From Thermocrispum municipale DSM 44069 (GTDB taxonomy: Bacteria; Actinomycetota; Actinomycetes; Mycobacteriales; Pseudonocardiaceae): a stretch of DNA of 64,000 nucleotides. Where the stretch lies: positions 661,847 to 725,846 of the forward strand of contig NZ_KE386593.1 in the NCBI RefSeq assembly GCF_000427825.1. The letters run 5' to 3'. Of this stretch, positions 16,465 through 25,388 are shown in pieces. Position numbers and translations under genes: made by a program. Position 1 is the first letter of the stretch. Each line of letters begins with the position of its first letter. The notes below the pieces were generated by a model. That model did no database searches. It was not told the origin of the DNA and saw nothing but the letters and a program-made list of their open reading frames with translations.

Positions 16465-17358
16465 ATGCGCAGGGGTTTACGAATGCTGGGGGTGCTCGCG
16501 CTGGCCGGATGGCTGGTCGTCGGGTGCACGTCGGAAGGTGCCAGGCAGGCCGGATCGCCGATGCGCGACTCGGCCGGAGGCTCGGCGGAAGCGCCGAACC
16601 GGTCCGTGCCGGACCCCCAGGAGTCCGCACCAGGTTCCGGCTCGGACAACAGCAGGCGTGAGAACGTCAGCGGTAAGGACCTCGTTCAGCACGACCGCAA
16701 GCTCGCGCGCACCGCGAGCGCCACACTGCGTGCGCGAGACGTCGAAGCAGCGGCAGGACAAGCTCGCGACATCGCCACCGACCTGGGCGGCTACGTCGGG
16801 TCGGAGCGCACGTCCGACGATTCGGCCAGGCTCACGCTGAACGTTCCCGGCGAGAAGCTGGACCAGGCGCTTGATCGGCTCGCCAAGATCGGCACGCTGA
16901 CCTCTCGCGAAGTCAGCGTCGAGGACGTCACCGACTCCGTGGTGGACGTCGACAGCCGTATCACGTCGCAGCGCAAGAGCGTGGCCCGTGCCCGCGCGCT
17001 GCTGGACAAAGCGGAGAGCATCAGCGAGATCGTGACGGTCGAGGAGGAGCTGGCCTCCCGGGAAGCCGAACTGGAGTCGCTGCTGGCTCGACAGCAGTCG
17101 CTGGCAGGCCAGGCCGCCATGGCGCCGGTGCATGTCACGATCCTGCAGCGCAGCGCGCCGCCGGCCGACAGCGACGACGACACGGGCTTTCTGGCCGGGC
17201 TCACCGGCGGATGGGATGCCTTCACCAGCGTGCTGGCAGGCATCGCGACCGGTATCGGGGCCGCCGTGCCGTTCCTGCTCACGCTGGGCGTGCCCGCCCT
17301 CGTCGCGGTGCTCTGGCTGCTCCGGCGCCGCAAGCGCAAGCCAGCCACACAGAGTTGA
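16465..17358 (+). CDS. DUF4349 lipoprotein with coiled coil and C-terminal membrane anchor
   Basis: 297 aa from ATG 16465 (AAGGGG upstream). A lipoprotein signal ends LVVGC (Cys21). After a disordered stretch comes a DUF4349 domain (about 75-230) with RKLARTASATLRARDVEAAA, GGYVGSERTSDDSARLTLNVPG and a coiled coil rich in Glu/Arg (VTVEEELASREAELESLLAR). A final transmembrane helix and basic tail (LLRRRKRKPATQS) close it. Such proteins are thought to act at the envelope. Both ends appear membrane-bound. Confidence 0.85.
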   Translation: MRRGLRMLGVLALAGWLVVGCTSEGARQAGSPMRDSAGGSAEAPNRSVPDPQESAPGSGSDNSRRENVSGKDLVQHDRKLARTASATLRARDVEAAAGQARDIATDLGGYVGSERTSDDSARLTLNVPGEKLDQALDRLAKIGTLTSREVSVEDVTDSVVDVDSRITSQRKSVARARALLDKAESISEIVTVEEELASREAELESLLARQQSLAGQAAMAPVHVTILQRSAPPADSDDDTGFLAGLTGGWDAFTSVLAGIATGIGAAVPFLLTLGVPALVAVLWLLRRRKRKPATQS

Positions 17359-17381
17359 TTTCCACTGACGCTGGGTAACGA

Positions 17382-17435
17382 CTGGCGGAACGGCTCGAGG
17401 GAGGGGGAGTCGCGAAGCTCGAGCCGTTCCGCCAG
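17382..17435. terminator. Perfect 18-bp inverted repeat after the DUF4349 gene
   Basis: 17382-17399 is perfectly complementary to 17418-17435, with an 18-base purine-rich loop. It lies 23 bases past the stop. No U-tract follows, which is common for actinobacterial terminators. The perfect stem would also stop transcription from the other strand. Confidence 0.6.
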
Positions 17436-17758
17436 ATCCGCCGAAGTCCGACCGTGACGGGAGCCAACGGGCGGCGGCGATTCCCGATCCACGCCGGGGA
17501 GTGCGTGGAGGCCGGCGCGGACGGGGTCGCATGCCAACTTGTCAGAAGTCCCCGGCACTTCTCAAGTACCGCCACTCATCCATCCGGGCGGATTCTGACA
17601 ATCACATCCACTTGGGGCAGTGCCGGTGCGTCCGCTCGGGGGAAAAATTCACCGAACGTGGCCGGGTGGGACAACGAGGTTTCGCGTTCGTTCTACGTTC
17701 GGTAGCGCGTGCTTTACCCGTCACCCCACACCGCAGGCACACCGAATAGCCTGAACGC
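17436..17758. other. Gap before gpmA, probable promoter region
   Basis: About 320 bases with no plausible gene. The right-hand half is less G/C-rich than coding sequence (for example the GGGGGAAAAATTC stretch near 17640) and must hold the gpmA promoter. I see no convincing conserved operator or repeat array here. Confidence 0.5.
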
Positions 17759-18508
17759 ATGGCTGACAACGCGATGGGAACCTTGGTCCTGCTCCGCCAC
17801 GGGCAGAGCACCTGGAACGCGGAGAACTTGTTCACCGGGTGGGTCGACGTCCCCCTCTCCGAGCAGGGTGAACAGGAGGCCAAGCGAGGGGGTGAGTTGC
17901 TGCGCGAGCGCGGCCTGCTGCCGGACGTGGTGCACACGTCGTTGCTGCGTCGCGCGATCGTGACGGCCAACATCGCGCTGGACGCCGCGGACCGGCTGTG
18001 GATCCCGGTGCGCAGGGACTGGCGGCTCAACGAGCGGCACTACGGGGCGCTGCAGGGCAAGAACAAGAAGCAGACGCTCGAGCAGTTCGGTGAGGAGCAG
18101 TTCATGCTGTGGCGTCGCTCGTACGACACGCCGCCGCCGCCGATCGAGCCGGGCAGCGAGTTCAGTCAGGACGGCGACCCGCGGTACGCGGGCGTCGACA
18201 TGCCGCGCACCGAGTGCCTCAAGGACGTGCTGCAGCGCGTGCTGCCGTACTGGGAGTCGGCCGTGGTGCCGGATCTGCGGGCGGGCAAGACGGTGTTGCT
18301 CGCCGCGCACGGCAACTCACTGCGCGCGCTGGTCAAGCACCTGGACGACATCTCCGACTCCGACATCGTCGGCCTGAACATCCCGACCGGGATCCCGTTG
18401 CGGTACGACCTGGACGCCGATCTCAAGCCGATCAAGCGCGGCGGCGAGTACCTGGACCCGGACGCGGCGAAGGCCGCCGCCGAAGCGGTGGCCAAGCAGG
18501 GCCGCTGA
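17759..18508 (+). CDS. gpmA: 2,3-bisphosphoglycerate-dependent phosphoglycerate mutase
   Basis: 249 aa. It interconverts 3- and 2-phosphoglycerate in glycolysis and gluconeogenesis. The active-site [18 protein letters not shown] (phospho-His), the [11 protein letters not shown] and [13 protein letters not shown] segments and the second histidine in [15 protein letters not shown] mark the dPGM class rather than a broad histidine phosphatase. Full family length. It precedes senX3-regX3, as in mycobacteria, but a terminator separates them. Confidence 0.95.
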   Translation: MADNAMGTLVLLRHGQSTWNAENLFTGWVDVPLSEQGEQEAKRGGELLRERGLLPDVVHTSLLRRAIVTANIALDAADRLWIPVRRDWRLNERHYGALQGKNKKQTLEQFGEEQFMLWRRSYDTPPPPIEPGSEFSQDGDPRYAGVDMPRTECLKDVLQRVLPYWESAVVPDLRAGKTVLLAAHGNSLRALVKHLDDISDSDIVGLNIPTGIPLRYDLDADLKPIKRGGEYLDPDAAKAAAEAVAKQGR

Positions 18509-18592
18509 TCCGCCACGGGTCGCGAGCTGTCGCAGGGATCGTTCCCGTCGCAGGGTGCCGACGCGACTTCCGCCGATCCCCGCACGACCACG

Positions 18593-18624
18593 AATGCCCC
18601 GGCGAACGTCCTCGCCGGGGCATT
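18593..18624 (+). terminator. Intrinsic terminator of gpmA
   Basis: A perfect 13-bp stem (18593-18605 with 18612-18624) around a six-base ACGTCC loop. The distal arm ends in CATTTTCG, a short U-run in the transcript. It lies about 85 bases past the gpmA stop. Confidence 0.75.
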
Positions 18625-18630
18625 TTCGTG

Positions 18631-18663
18631 CGGTGAAACGGCGACCACGATCGGGTGAACAAC
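18631..18663 (-). promoter_or_regulatory. Candidate PHO-box-like direct repeats ahead of senX3
   Basis: Read on the - strand, this stretch has GTTCACCCGAT, then GTGGTCGCC, then TTTCACCGC at about 11-base steps. That resembles the 11-nt direct-repeat units bound by PhoP/RegX3-type regulators. The middle unit is poor. It lies about 105-135 bases before the senX3 start, so autoregulation is plausible but unproven. Confidence 0.35.
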
Positions 18664-18766
18664 AGTTGTCCGGACGGGAAATATTCGACCGTCGGATGTC
18701 ATCGCAGTCACGAATTCGCCGTCCGAGGCTAGGACAACCGGCTACCTGCATGTTTACGATTCGCCC

Positions 18767-19957
18767 GTGAGTGTGGTCGCGACCGTCGCTGTCGCCGTCG
18801 GCTCGTTGCTGGCCGGCGTGCTGCTGGGGTATTTCCTCCGGCGCTCGGCGCGGGGCCAGCGCAACGGCCGACCGGAAGGCCCGACGGTGGCCGAATTGCT
18901 GCTGCGGCTGCTCGATTCCTCCCGCAGCGCGGTCGCCGTGATCAACAAATTCGGCGACACCGTGCTGCACAATCCGCGCGCGGTCGAACTCGGCGTGGTG
19001 CGCGACAACCGCATCGATCCCCGCGCCAGGGTGGCCGCGGAAAAGGCGGAGAAGACCGGGGAGAAGGTGTCCATCGACCTCTCCCCGCTGCAGGCCCGCG
19101 GCAGGCAGCCGGAGGCGGTCGTCGGCGAAGCCACGGCACTGGGGGACGGGTTCACCGTCATCGAGGCGGTCGATCACTCCGAGGCGGTGCGGCTGGAAGC
19201 CACCCGGCGCGACTTCGTGGCCAACGTCAGCCACGAGCTGAAGACCCCGGTCGGTGCGATGGCGCTGCTGGCCGAGGCGGTGCTGGACGCGGCCGAGTAC
19301 CCGATCGATCCACACGAGGTACGCCGGTTCGGCAAGAAGATCCTCAACGAGGCCAACCGCATGGGCACGCTGGTCTCCGAGCTGATCGCGCTGTCCCGGT
19401 TGCAAGGCGCGGAACGGCTACCGGATCTGGTCGAGGTGCGCATCGACGACGTGGTGGCCGAGGCGCTCGACCGCGTGCAGCTGCCCGAGGACGACGACGG
19501 CAGGCGGTTCACCACCGACGCGGACAGCGGGCTGGTGGTGGAAGGCGACCGCACGCTGCTGGTCACCGCGCTGACCAACCTGCTGAACAACGCGGTGGCC
19601 TACTCGCCGCCGGGCAGCCCGGTCTCGGTGTCCCGGAAGCTGGTCGACGGGATGGTGGAGATCTCGGTCACCGACCGCGGCATCGGCATCGCGCCCGAGG
19701 AACAGCAGCGCGTGTTCGAACGGTTCTACCGGGTGGACAAGGCACGGTCCAGGGAGACCGGCGGCACCGGCCTCGGACTGGCCATCGTCAAGCACGTCGC
19801 CGCCAATCACGGCGGCTCGGTGCGGTTGTGGAGCGTGCCGGGAACCGGCTCGACGTTCACCTTGTGCATCCCCGCACGACAGGACGTCAAGACCACTGCG
19901 ACGAACGGCGAGCGCCGACCCAGGCTCGTCGGGACCGACCACGGAGGACAGCTGTGA
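18767..19957 (+). CDS. senX3: Sensor histidine kinase of the phosphate-response pair
   Basis: 396 aa from GTG 18767. One N-terminal transmembrane helix (about 3-24) is followed by a PAS-like domain (about 40-135), a HisKA domain with the phospho-acceptor His156 in NVSHELKTPVGAM, and an HATPase domain with LTNLLNNAVAYSPPG, DRGIGIAPEEQQRVFERFYR and GGTGLGLAIVKHV. In actinobacteria SenX3 reads phosphate availability through the Pst system and phosphorylates RegX3. Its TGA overlaps the regX3 start (GTGA). Confidence 0.93.
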   Translation: MSVVATVAVAVGSLLAGVLLGYFLRRSARGQRNGRPEGPTVAELLLRLLDSSRSAVAVINKFGDTVLHNPRAVELGVVRDNRIDPRARVAAEKAEKTGEKVSIDLSPLQARGRQPEAVVGEATALGDGFTVIEAVDHSEAVRLEATRRDFVANVSHELKTPVGAMALLAEAVLDAAEYPIDPHEVRRFGKKILNEANRMGTLVSELIALSRLQGAERLPDLVEVRIDDVVAEALDRVQLPEDDDGRRFTTDADSGLVVEGDRTLLVTALTNLLNNAVAYSPPGSPVSVSRKLVDGMVEISVTDRGIGIAPEEQQRVFERFYRVDKARSRETGGTGLGLAIVKHVAANHGGSVRLWSVPGTGSTFTLCIPARQDVKTTATNGERRPRLVGTDHGGQL

Positions 19958-20637
19958 CCAGGGTGCTGATCGTCGAAGACGAGGAGTCGTTCGCCGACCC
20001 GCTGGCGTTCCTGTTGCGCAAGGAGGGCTTCACCACGGCGATCGCCACCGACGGCCCGCAGGCGCTGGAGGAGTTCGACCGCAACGGCGCCGACATCGTG
20101 CTGCTCGACCTGATGCTGCCGGGCATGAGCGGCACGGACGTGTGCAAGAAGCTGCGGCAACGCACGTCGGTTCCGGTGATCATGGTGACCGCGCGGGACA
20201 GCGAGATCGACAAGGTGGTCGGGCTGGAGCTGGGCGCGGACGACTACGTCACCAAGCCGTACTCGGCCCGCGAACTCGTCGCCCGGATCCGCGCAGTGCT
20301 GCGGCGCGGCGGGGAGTCGAAGGACAACGACTCGTCGTCCGTGCTCACCGCGGGGCCGGTGCGGATGGACGTCGAGCGGCACGTCGTCACGGTCGACGGC
20401 GAAGAGGTCTCGCTGCCGCTGAAGGAGTTCGACCTGTTGGAGTACCTGATGCGCAATGTCGGCCGGGTGCTCACGCGCGGGCAGTTGATCGACCGGGTGT
20501 GGGGCGCGGATTACGTCGGCGACACCAAGACGCTGGACGTCCACGTCAAACGCCTGCGCTCGAAGATCGAGCCGGACCCCGGGGCGCCGCGTTACCTGGT
20601 GACCGTGCGCGGTCTCGGCTACAAGCTCGAGGCGTGA
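19954..20637 (+). CDS. regX3: Response regulator of the SenX3-RegX3 system
   Basis: 227 aa, OmpR/PhoB family. The receiver domain has acidic residues at 8-11, phospho-acceptor Asp52 (IVLLDLMLPGMSG) and the KPYSARELVARIRA switch. A winged-helix DNA-binding domain follows, with LKEFDLLEYLMRNVGRVLTR and LDVHVKRLRSKIEPDP. GTG 19954 overlaps the senX3 stop by four bases, and GGAGGA lies upstream. It should control phosphate uptake and related genes. Confidence 0.93.
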   Translation: MTRVLIVEDEESFADPLAFLLRKEGFTTAIATDGPQALEEFDRNGADIVLLDLMLPGMSGTDVCKKLRQRTSVPVIMVTARDSEIDKVVGLELGADDYVTKPYSARELVARIRAVLRRGGESKDNDSSSVLTAGPVRMDVERHVVTVDGEEVSLPLKEFDLLEYLMRNVGRVLTRGQLIDRVWGADYVGDTKTLDVHVKRLRSKIEPDPGAPRYLVTVRGLGYKLEA

Positions 20638-20643
20638 GCGGCC

Positions 20644-21642
20644 ATGCGGCTCGGGGTGCTTGACGTCGGTTCGAACACGACGCATCTGCTGGTGGTCGAT
20701 GCCCACCGGGGCGGCCACCCGACCCCGACGCATTCGGAGAAGAACACGCTGCGGCTGGCCGAGCGGATCAACCCGGACGGCGAGCTGACCGAGGACGGCG
20801 CCGAGGCCCTGGTACGTGCCGTCACCGAAGCGCGCGACGCGGCGATCCGGCTGGAGTGTGGCGAGCTGATGGCGTTCGCGACGTCCGCGGTGCGCGAGGC
20901 GACCAACGCCACCGAGGTGCTGCGCGAAGTACACGAACGGACCGGCGTCGACCTCGAGGTGCTGTCCGGCCCGGACGAGGCGCGCCTGACATTCCTGGCG
21001 GTCCGCCGCTGGTTCGGCTGGTCCGCCGGCCGGCTGCTGGTGCTCGACATCGGTGGCGGGTCGCTCGAGGTGGCCATCGGTGTGGACGAGGACCCGGACG
21101 TCGCGATCTCGCTTCCGGTGGGTGCCGGGCGGTTGACCCGCACCAGGTTCAGCAGCGATCCGCCCACTCGTGCGGAGCTGGTGGACACCCGGGCGTGGCT
21201 GGACGACCAGTTGGCCGGCCTGCGCGAGCAGGTACTGGCCGACGGTGCGCCGGACCGCGTGGTGGCCACGTCCAAGACCTTCCGGTCGCTGGCCAGGCTC
21301 ACCGGTGCCGCTCCGTCCGCCGCAGGGCCACGGGTTCGCCGCACGCTCACCGAGAACGCGCTGAACCAGTTGATCGCGTTCATCTCCCGGATCACCTCGT
21401 CGGATCTGGCCGAGGTGGACGGGGTCAGCCCGCGGCGCGCGCACCAGCTCGTCGGCGGTGCGCTGGTCGCCCAAGCAACGATGCGAGCACTCGGTGTGAG
21501 CGAACTGACGCTGTGCCCGTGGGCGCTGCGCGAAGGGGTCATTCTGCGCAGGCTGGACCACACGGACCTGGACGTACACGGCGAGGTGTGGTCGCAGCAA
21601 GTGGGTCCGGCCGGGGTCGGCCCTGCACACCGGCGCGCGTGA
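20644..21642 (+). CDS. Ppx/GppA family phosphatase
   Basis: 332 aa. Exopolyphosphatase/guanosine pentaphosphatase proteins have an actin-like ATPase fold. Seen here: LGVLDVGSNTTHLLVVDA at the N-terminus, AFATSAVREATN, and LDIGGGSLEVAIG as the second phosphate-binding loop. The length matches short, two-domain actinobacterial members such as Rv0496 rather than long E. coli Ppx. It lies six bases after regX3, which links polyphosphate or (p)ppGpp turnover to phosphate sensing. Which substrate it prefers is open. Confidence 0.9.
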   Translation: MRLGVLDVGSNTTHLLVVDAHRGGHPTPTHSEKNTLRLAERINPDGELTEDGAEALVRAVTEARDAAIRLECGELMAFATSAVREATNATEVLREVHERTGVDLEVLSGPDEARLTFLAVRRWFGWSAGRLLVLDIGGGSLEVAIGVDEDPDVAISLPVGAGRLTRTRFSSDPPTRAELVDTRAWLDDQLAGLREQVLADGAPDRVVATSKTFRSLARLTGAAPSAAGPRVRRTLTENALNQLIAFISRITSSDLAEVDGVSPRRAHQLVGGALVAQATMRALGVSELTLCPWALREGVILRRLDHTDLDVHGEVWSQQVGPAGVGPAHRRA

Positions 21643-21758
21643 TTCAGTACCGTGTAACGCTGTGTGCCAGGAAAGTCGAGGCCGGTTGTGTCTAGGCTGC
21701 TGGCAAAGTCGTTACGCGAAGTTGATGCACGGATCGGCGATCAGGCACGGTGAGAGGG

Positions 21759-23333
21759 ATGAGTCGACAGAACGGTGAACAGCCCACGCGGCGGCTCACT
21801 GTCGCCGAGCTGTTAGCCCAGCACGGCAAGGCCGACCTCGGCAGCAGTGCCGGTCGTCGCCGCCGCAGGCGGGCAGCGGACGACCAGGAGGAATCGGCCG
21901 AGTCCGAGCTGACGACGACCGCGCCGCACGAGATCATCGCGCGCATCCGGTCCGAGCAGGATGTCGACTTCAAGCCCAGGGAGCGCAACGGGCACTCGCT
22001 CGGCGAGCTGGACACCGAGACCGAGGTCGCGCGCCCGGAAACGCCGAAGAAGACCCCCGCGCCCGAACCGGCGCAGGACGCGGTCGATTCGGCGACCACC
22101 CGGACGGACATCAAGCCCGCCGGACCGAAGGACGGCTCGTCCTCCGACGACGTGCCTTCGCTGCGGCAGCCAGGGCCGGGCAACCGGACCGGACGGGGTT
22201 TCGCCCCCGTGCCGCCGCCCGGGGACAAGACCGGCACGGGCTTCGCGCCTGCGCAACCTCCTGGTGAGCGCACCGGCAAGGGTTTCCCGCCCGCGCCTGG
22301 TAAGCGCCCGGGGCAAGGCTTCCCGCCCGCGCCGCCCGGTGAACGCACCGGCAAGGGCTTCGCGCCCGCGCCGCCTCCCGGTGAGCGCACCGGTGCTGCC
22401 TTCTCGCCTGCACCTGGCGAACGCATCCGCAAGGATTTCCCGCCCGCGCCCAAGTCCGGCACCGGCTTCGCCCCGGTTCCGCCGGGCGAGCGCACCGGCA
22501 AGGGCTTCGCGCCCGCGCCGCCTCCCGGTGAGCGCAACGGCTCGCCGGTCGGGGAGAAGTCCGCGTCCGGGTTTGCGCCCGTCACGCCGCCCGGTTCGAT
22601 CGACGACCGGCTCAACGGCGCGGACGCTCCGGCGCCACCGCGGCCGGGCCAGCCGCCGCAGCAGGGGCCCGGCGGTCAGCCGCCGTTCCCGCCTCCGCCG
22701 CGCAGGCCGATGCAGCAAGCCGAGGCGACCGAGCAGTTCCAGGCCGTCGACGAGGACGAAGACGACGCGCTGGCCGACGACGACTACGCCTACGGCGACG
22801 AGCTCGACTACGTCGAGGACGAAGAACTCGACGACTACGTCGACGATGACTACGACGACTACGACGACTACGACGACTACGACGACGGCTACGCTGAGGA
22901 CGACTACGCCGAGGACGATTACGTCGACGACGGGGCGTACGAGGACTATGACGACGCCGACGAGCAGGCGGACGACTTCGCAGCGGTCGAGGACGAAGAG
23001 CCCGAGCTGCTGAGCGGCCGCCAGGAGGACGTCGACGAGGTCGCCGACGAGGACGAGGAGTCCGAGGACTCGCCTGCCAAGCAGTGGCTGATCGTCGGAG
23101 TGCAGCTGGCCCTCGGCGTGGTCGGCGGTGCCGCCGTGTGGCTGCTGTTCAACTGGCTGTGGAATCAGCTGCCGGTCGTCGCGCTGGCCACCGCGCTGGT
23201 GGTCACCGCAGGCCTGGTGTGGATCGTGCGCAAGATCCGTAAGGCCGAGGACATGCAGACGACGCTGCTTGCGGTGCTGGTCGGCCTGGTGGTCACGGTG
23301 TCACCTGCGATGTTGCTGCTGTTGTCCAGATGA
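21759..23333 (+). CDS. Repeat-rich acidic membrane protein (Rv0497-like position)
   Basis: About 524 aa. A conserved N-terminus (RRLTVAELLAQHGK) and a basic patch open it. Residues about 140-290 are imperfect 14-15-residue repeats with the theme GERTGKGFAPAPPP. Next is a Pro-rich stretch, then a very acidic Asp/Tyr run (DDYDDYDDYDDYDD and neighbours). The protein ends with two or three transmembrane helices (about 450-524). Only the ends look conserved, and the middle is probably disordered and extracytoplasmic or cytosolic linker. ATG 21759 is preferred; GTG 21750 is possible. It overlaps the next gene by four bases. Confidence 0.8.
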   Translation: MSRQNGEQPTRRLTVAELLAQHGKADLGSSAGRRRRRRAADDQEESAESELTTTAPHEIIARIRSEQDVDFKPRERNGHSLGELDTETEVARPETPKKTPAPEPAQDAVDSATTRTDIKPAGPKDGSSSDDVPSLRQPGPGNRTGRGFAPVPPPGDKTGTGFAPAQPPGERTGKGFPPAPGKRPGQGFPPAPPGERTGKGFAPAPPPGERTGAAFSPAPGERIRKDFPPAPKSGTGFAPVPPGERTGKGFAPAPPPGERNGSPVGEKSASGFAPVTPPGSIDDRLNGADAPAPPRPGQPPQQGPGGQPPFPPPPRRPMQQAEATEQFQAVDEDEDDALADDDYAYGDELDYVEDEELDDYVDDDYDDYDDYDDYDDGYAEDDYAEDDYVDDGAYEDYDDADEQADDFAAVEDEEPELLSGRQEDVDEVADEDEESEDSPAKQWLIVGVQLALGVVGGAAVWLLFNWLWNQLPVVALATALVVTAGLVWIVRKIRKAEDMQTTLLAVLVGLVVTVSPAMLLLLSR

Positions 23334-24133
23334 GTGGTCCGGCGTCGATCCCGGTTGGGCTGTCGACCGCGTCGGTATGGCCGCTGCGGGCCAACGCTGG
23401 GTTCGAACTGGCCGCCGAGCTGGGCTACGACGGCGTCGAGGTGATGGTCTGGGTCGACTCCATCAGCCAGGACGTCACCGCGCTGAAGTGGCTGTCCGAC
23501 AGCACCGGAGTCCCCGTTCTGTCCGTGCACTCGCCGTCGCTGCTGATCACCCAGCGGGTGTGGTCGTCGGACCCGGAGGTGCGGCTGCGTCGAAGCGTGG
23601 ATGCCGCGCTCGAGCTGGGCGCTCGGACCGTCGTGGTGCATCCGCCGTTCCGATGGCAGCGCCGCTATGCCGACGGCTTCGCCGACCTGGTCGCCGAGCT
23701 GGAGGAGGCCAGCGGGGTCGACATCGCGGTGGAGAACATGTTCAAGGTGCGGCCGCCGATCGGCGATCGCCGACGCCGGGTGTCGGCCTTCCACCCCTCC
23801 ATCGACCCCACGGACGTCGGGTACCGGCACTACACGCTGGACCTGTCGCACACGGCTGCCGCCGAGATGGACGCGTTCGCGCTCGCCGACCGGATGGGTG
23901 ACGGCTTGACGCACGTTCACCTGGCCGACGGGACCGGCAAGCCGGTCGACGAGCACCTGATGCCGGGCAAGGGCAACCAGCCGTGCGCCGAGTTCCTGGA
24001 GAAGCTGGCGACGAGCAACTTCTCCGGCCAGGTCATCCTGGAGATCAACACTCGCAGCATGCGCAAGCCCGCCGACCGGGTGCGGGCACTGAGCGAGGCG
24101 TTGCTGTTCACGCGGCTGCACCTCGGACAGTGA
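23330..24133 (+). CDS. Sugar phosphate isomerase/epimerase (AP endonuclease 2-like TIM barrel)
   Basis: 267 aa. Its ATG overlaps the stop of the repeat-rich gene (ATGA). The xylose-isomerase-like TIM barrel is indicated by FELAAELGYDGVEVMVW, RTVVVHPPF, VAVEN-type segment DIAVENMF, and LTHVHLADGTGKPVDEHLMPG with metal-binding His and Asp. It holds the position of Rv0498 after the Rv0497 homologue. The substrate is unknown. Its last 36 bases are duplicated just past the stop. Confidence 0.85.
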   Translation: MSGPASIPVGLSTASVWPLRANAGFELAAELGYDGVEVMVWVDSISQDVTALKWLSDSTGVPVLSVHSPSLLITQRVWSSDPEVRLRRSVDAALELGARTVVVHPPFRWQRRYADGFADLVAELEEASGVDIAVENMFKVRPPIGDRRRRVSAFHPSIDPTDVGYRHYTLDLSHTAAAEMDAFALADRMGDGLTHVHLADGTGKPVDEHLMPGKGNQPCAEFLEKLATSNFSGQVILEINTRSMRKPADRVRALSEALLFTRLHLGQ

Positions 24134-24195
24134 TGCGAGCGGTCGCCCGGCACCGCGCCGAGGCGGTGCTGTTCACGCGGCTGCACCTCGGGCAG
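24095..24195 (+). repeat. Duplicated 3' end of the sugar-phosphate isomerase gene
   Basis: 24095-24130 (the last 12 sense codons) recurs at 24160-24195 with two mismatches in 36 bases. In the copy the stop position reads CGC instead of TGA. The offset is 65 bases, out of frame. The remaining 220 bases to the next gene show nothing recognisable. Confidence 0.85.
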
Positions 24196-24418
24196 CGCCC
24201 CGCCTGCACCGCGCCGCCTGTCGGCTTCACCGAAAGCGCCCGATGCGGACCGTGCCCTCGCGCGCACGGCATGGTGTCCCCTCTGTCCCCGGTGCGCCGC
24301 GGCGAAGTACCCCCGTACAGCGACGACGGCAGCACACAGCGTGGCGCTCACCAGACGCGAACGGCGACGCGAACGCCGCGCACCCAGCGAAATACCGGAT
24401 TCCGGTTAGTCTCGTGAT

Positions 24419-25345
24419 GTGAACCCGTTGCGCTCGCTCATCCTGGCCGCGGCCGACAACGAGTCGATCCGCAAGGTGGTCAAGACCGCGCCGGTGACCC
24501 GCAGCGTGGTGGAGCGCTTCGTGGCCGGGGAGACCACCGAGGACGCGGTCGCCGTGGTGGCCCGGCTGGCCGAGGACGGCCTGCACGCCACGCTGGACTA
24601 CCTGGGCGAGGACGTCACCGACAAGGCGCAGGCCGAAGTCACCGTGCAGGCCTACCTGCGGCTGCTGGACCAGTTGCACGCCGAGAAACTGACGCCGACC
24701 GCGGAGGTCAGCGTCAAACTCAGCGCACTCGGGCTCAAGCTTGACGAGCGGCTGGCGCTGGACAACGCGTTCCGCGTCTGCGCGGCCGCCGAGCAGTGCC
24801 GAACGAGCGTGACCATCGACATGGAGGACCACACCACCACGGACGCCACGCTGCGCATCGTCCGCTCCCTGCGCGAGACGTGGCCGGAAGTGGGCGCAGT
24901 GGTCCAGTCGTACTTGCGGCGGACCGAGGACGACCTGGCCGACCTCGCCGTGCCGGGGTCACGGGTCCGGCTGGTGAAGGGCGCCTACGCCGAGCCACCG
25001 GAGGTGGCGTTCGAGGAGCAACACGAAGTCGATCTCGCCTTCGTGCGGTGTGCCAACCAGCTGTTGGCCGGTGGCGGATACCCGATGTTCGCCACGCACG
25101 ACCCCCGGCTGATCGACGTGCTCCAGGACCGCATCGAGGCGTACGGGCTCGCCCCTGGTGAGTACGAGTTCCAGTTCCTTTACGGCGTCCGGCCGGACGA
25201 GCAACGACGTTTGGCCACCGCAGGGGATACCGTTCGGATCTATGTTCCCTACGGCGATCAGTGGTATGGGTACCTCATGCGCAGGCTTGCCGAGAGACCC
25301 GCGAACACAGCGTTCTTCCTGCGCGCACTGGTGAGTAAGACATGA
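24419..25345 (+). CDS. Proline dehydrogenase
   Basis: 308 aa, a stand-alone PRODH barrel (PutA N-terminal activity) using FAD to oxidise proline to pyrroline-5-carboxylate. Motifs: EVSVKLSALGLKLD, TIDMEDHTTTD, VGAVVQSYLRRTEDDL, RVRLVKGAYAEP, and YGVRPDEQRRLA with YVPYGDQWYGYLMRRLAERP. Start is GTG 24419. proC, which runs the opposite step, lies 1.2 kb downstream on the same strand; the P5C dehydrogenase is not in the window. Confidence 0.93.
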   Translation: MNPLRSLILAAADNESIRKVVKTAPVTRSVVERFVAGETTEDAVAVVARLAEDGLHATLDYLGEDVTDKAQAEVTVQAYLRLLDQLHAEKLTPTAEVSVKLSALGLKLDERLALDNAFRVCAAAEQCRTSVTIDMEDHTTTDATLRIVRSLRETWPEVGAVVQSYLRRTEDDLADLAVPGSRVRLVKGAYAEPPEVAFEEQHEVDLAFVRCANQLLAGGGYPMFATHDPRLIDVLQDRIEAYGLAPGEYEFQFLYGVRPDEQRRLATAGDTVRIYVPYGDQWYGYLMRRLAERPANTAFFLRALVSKT

Positions 25346-25388
25346 ATCGACACACCGCCCATGCCCCGACCGTTGCCGAGATGACGCC

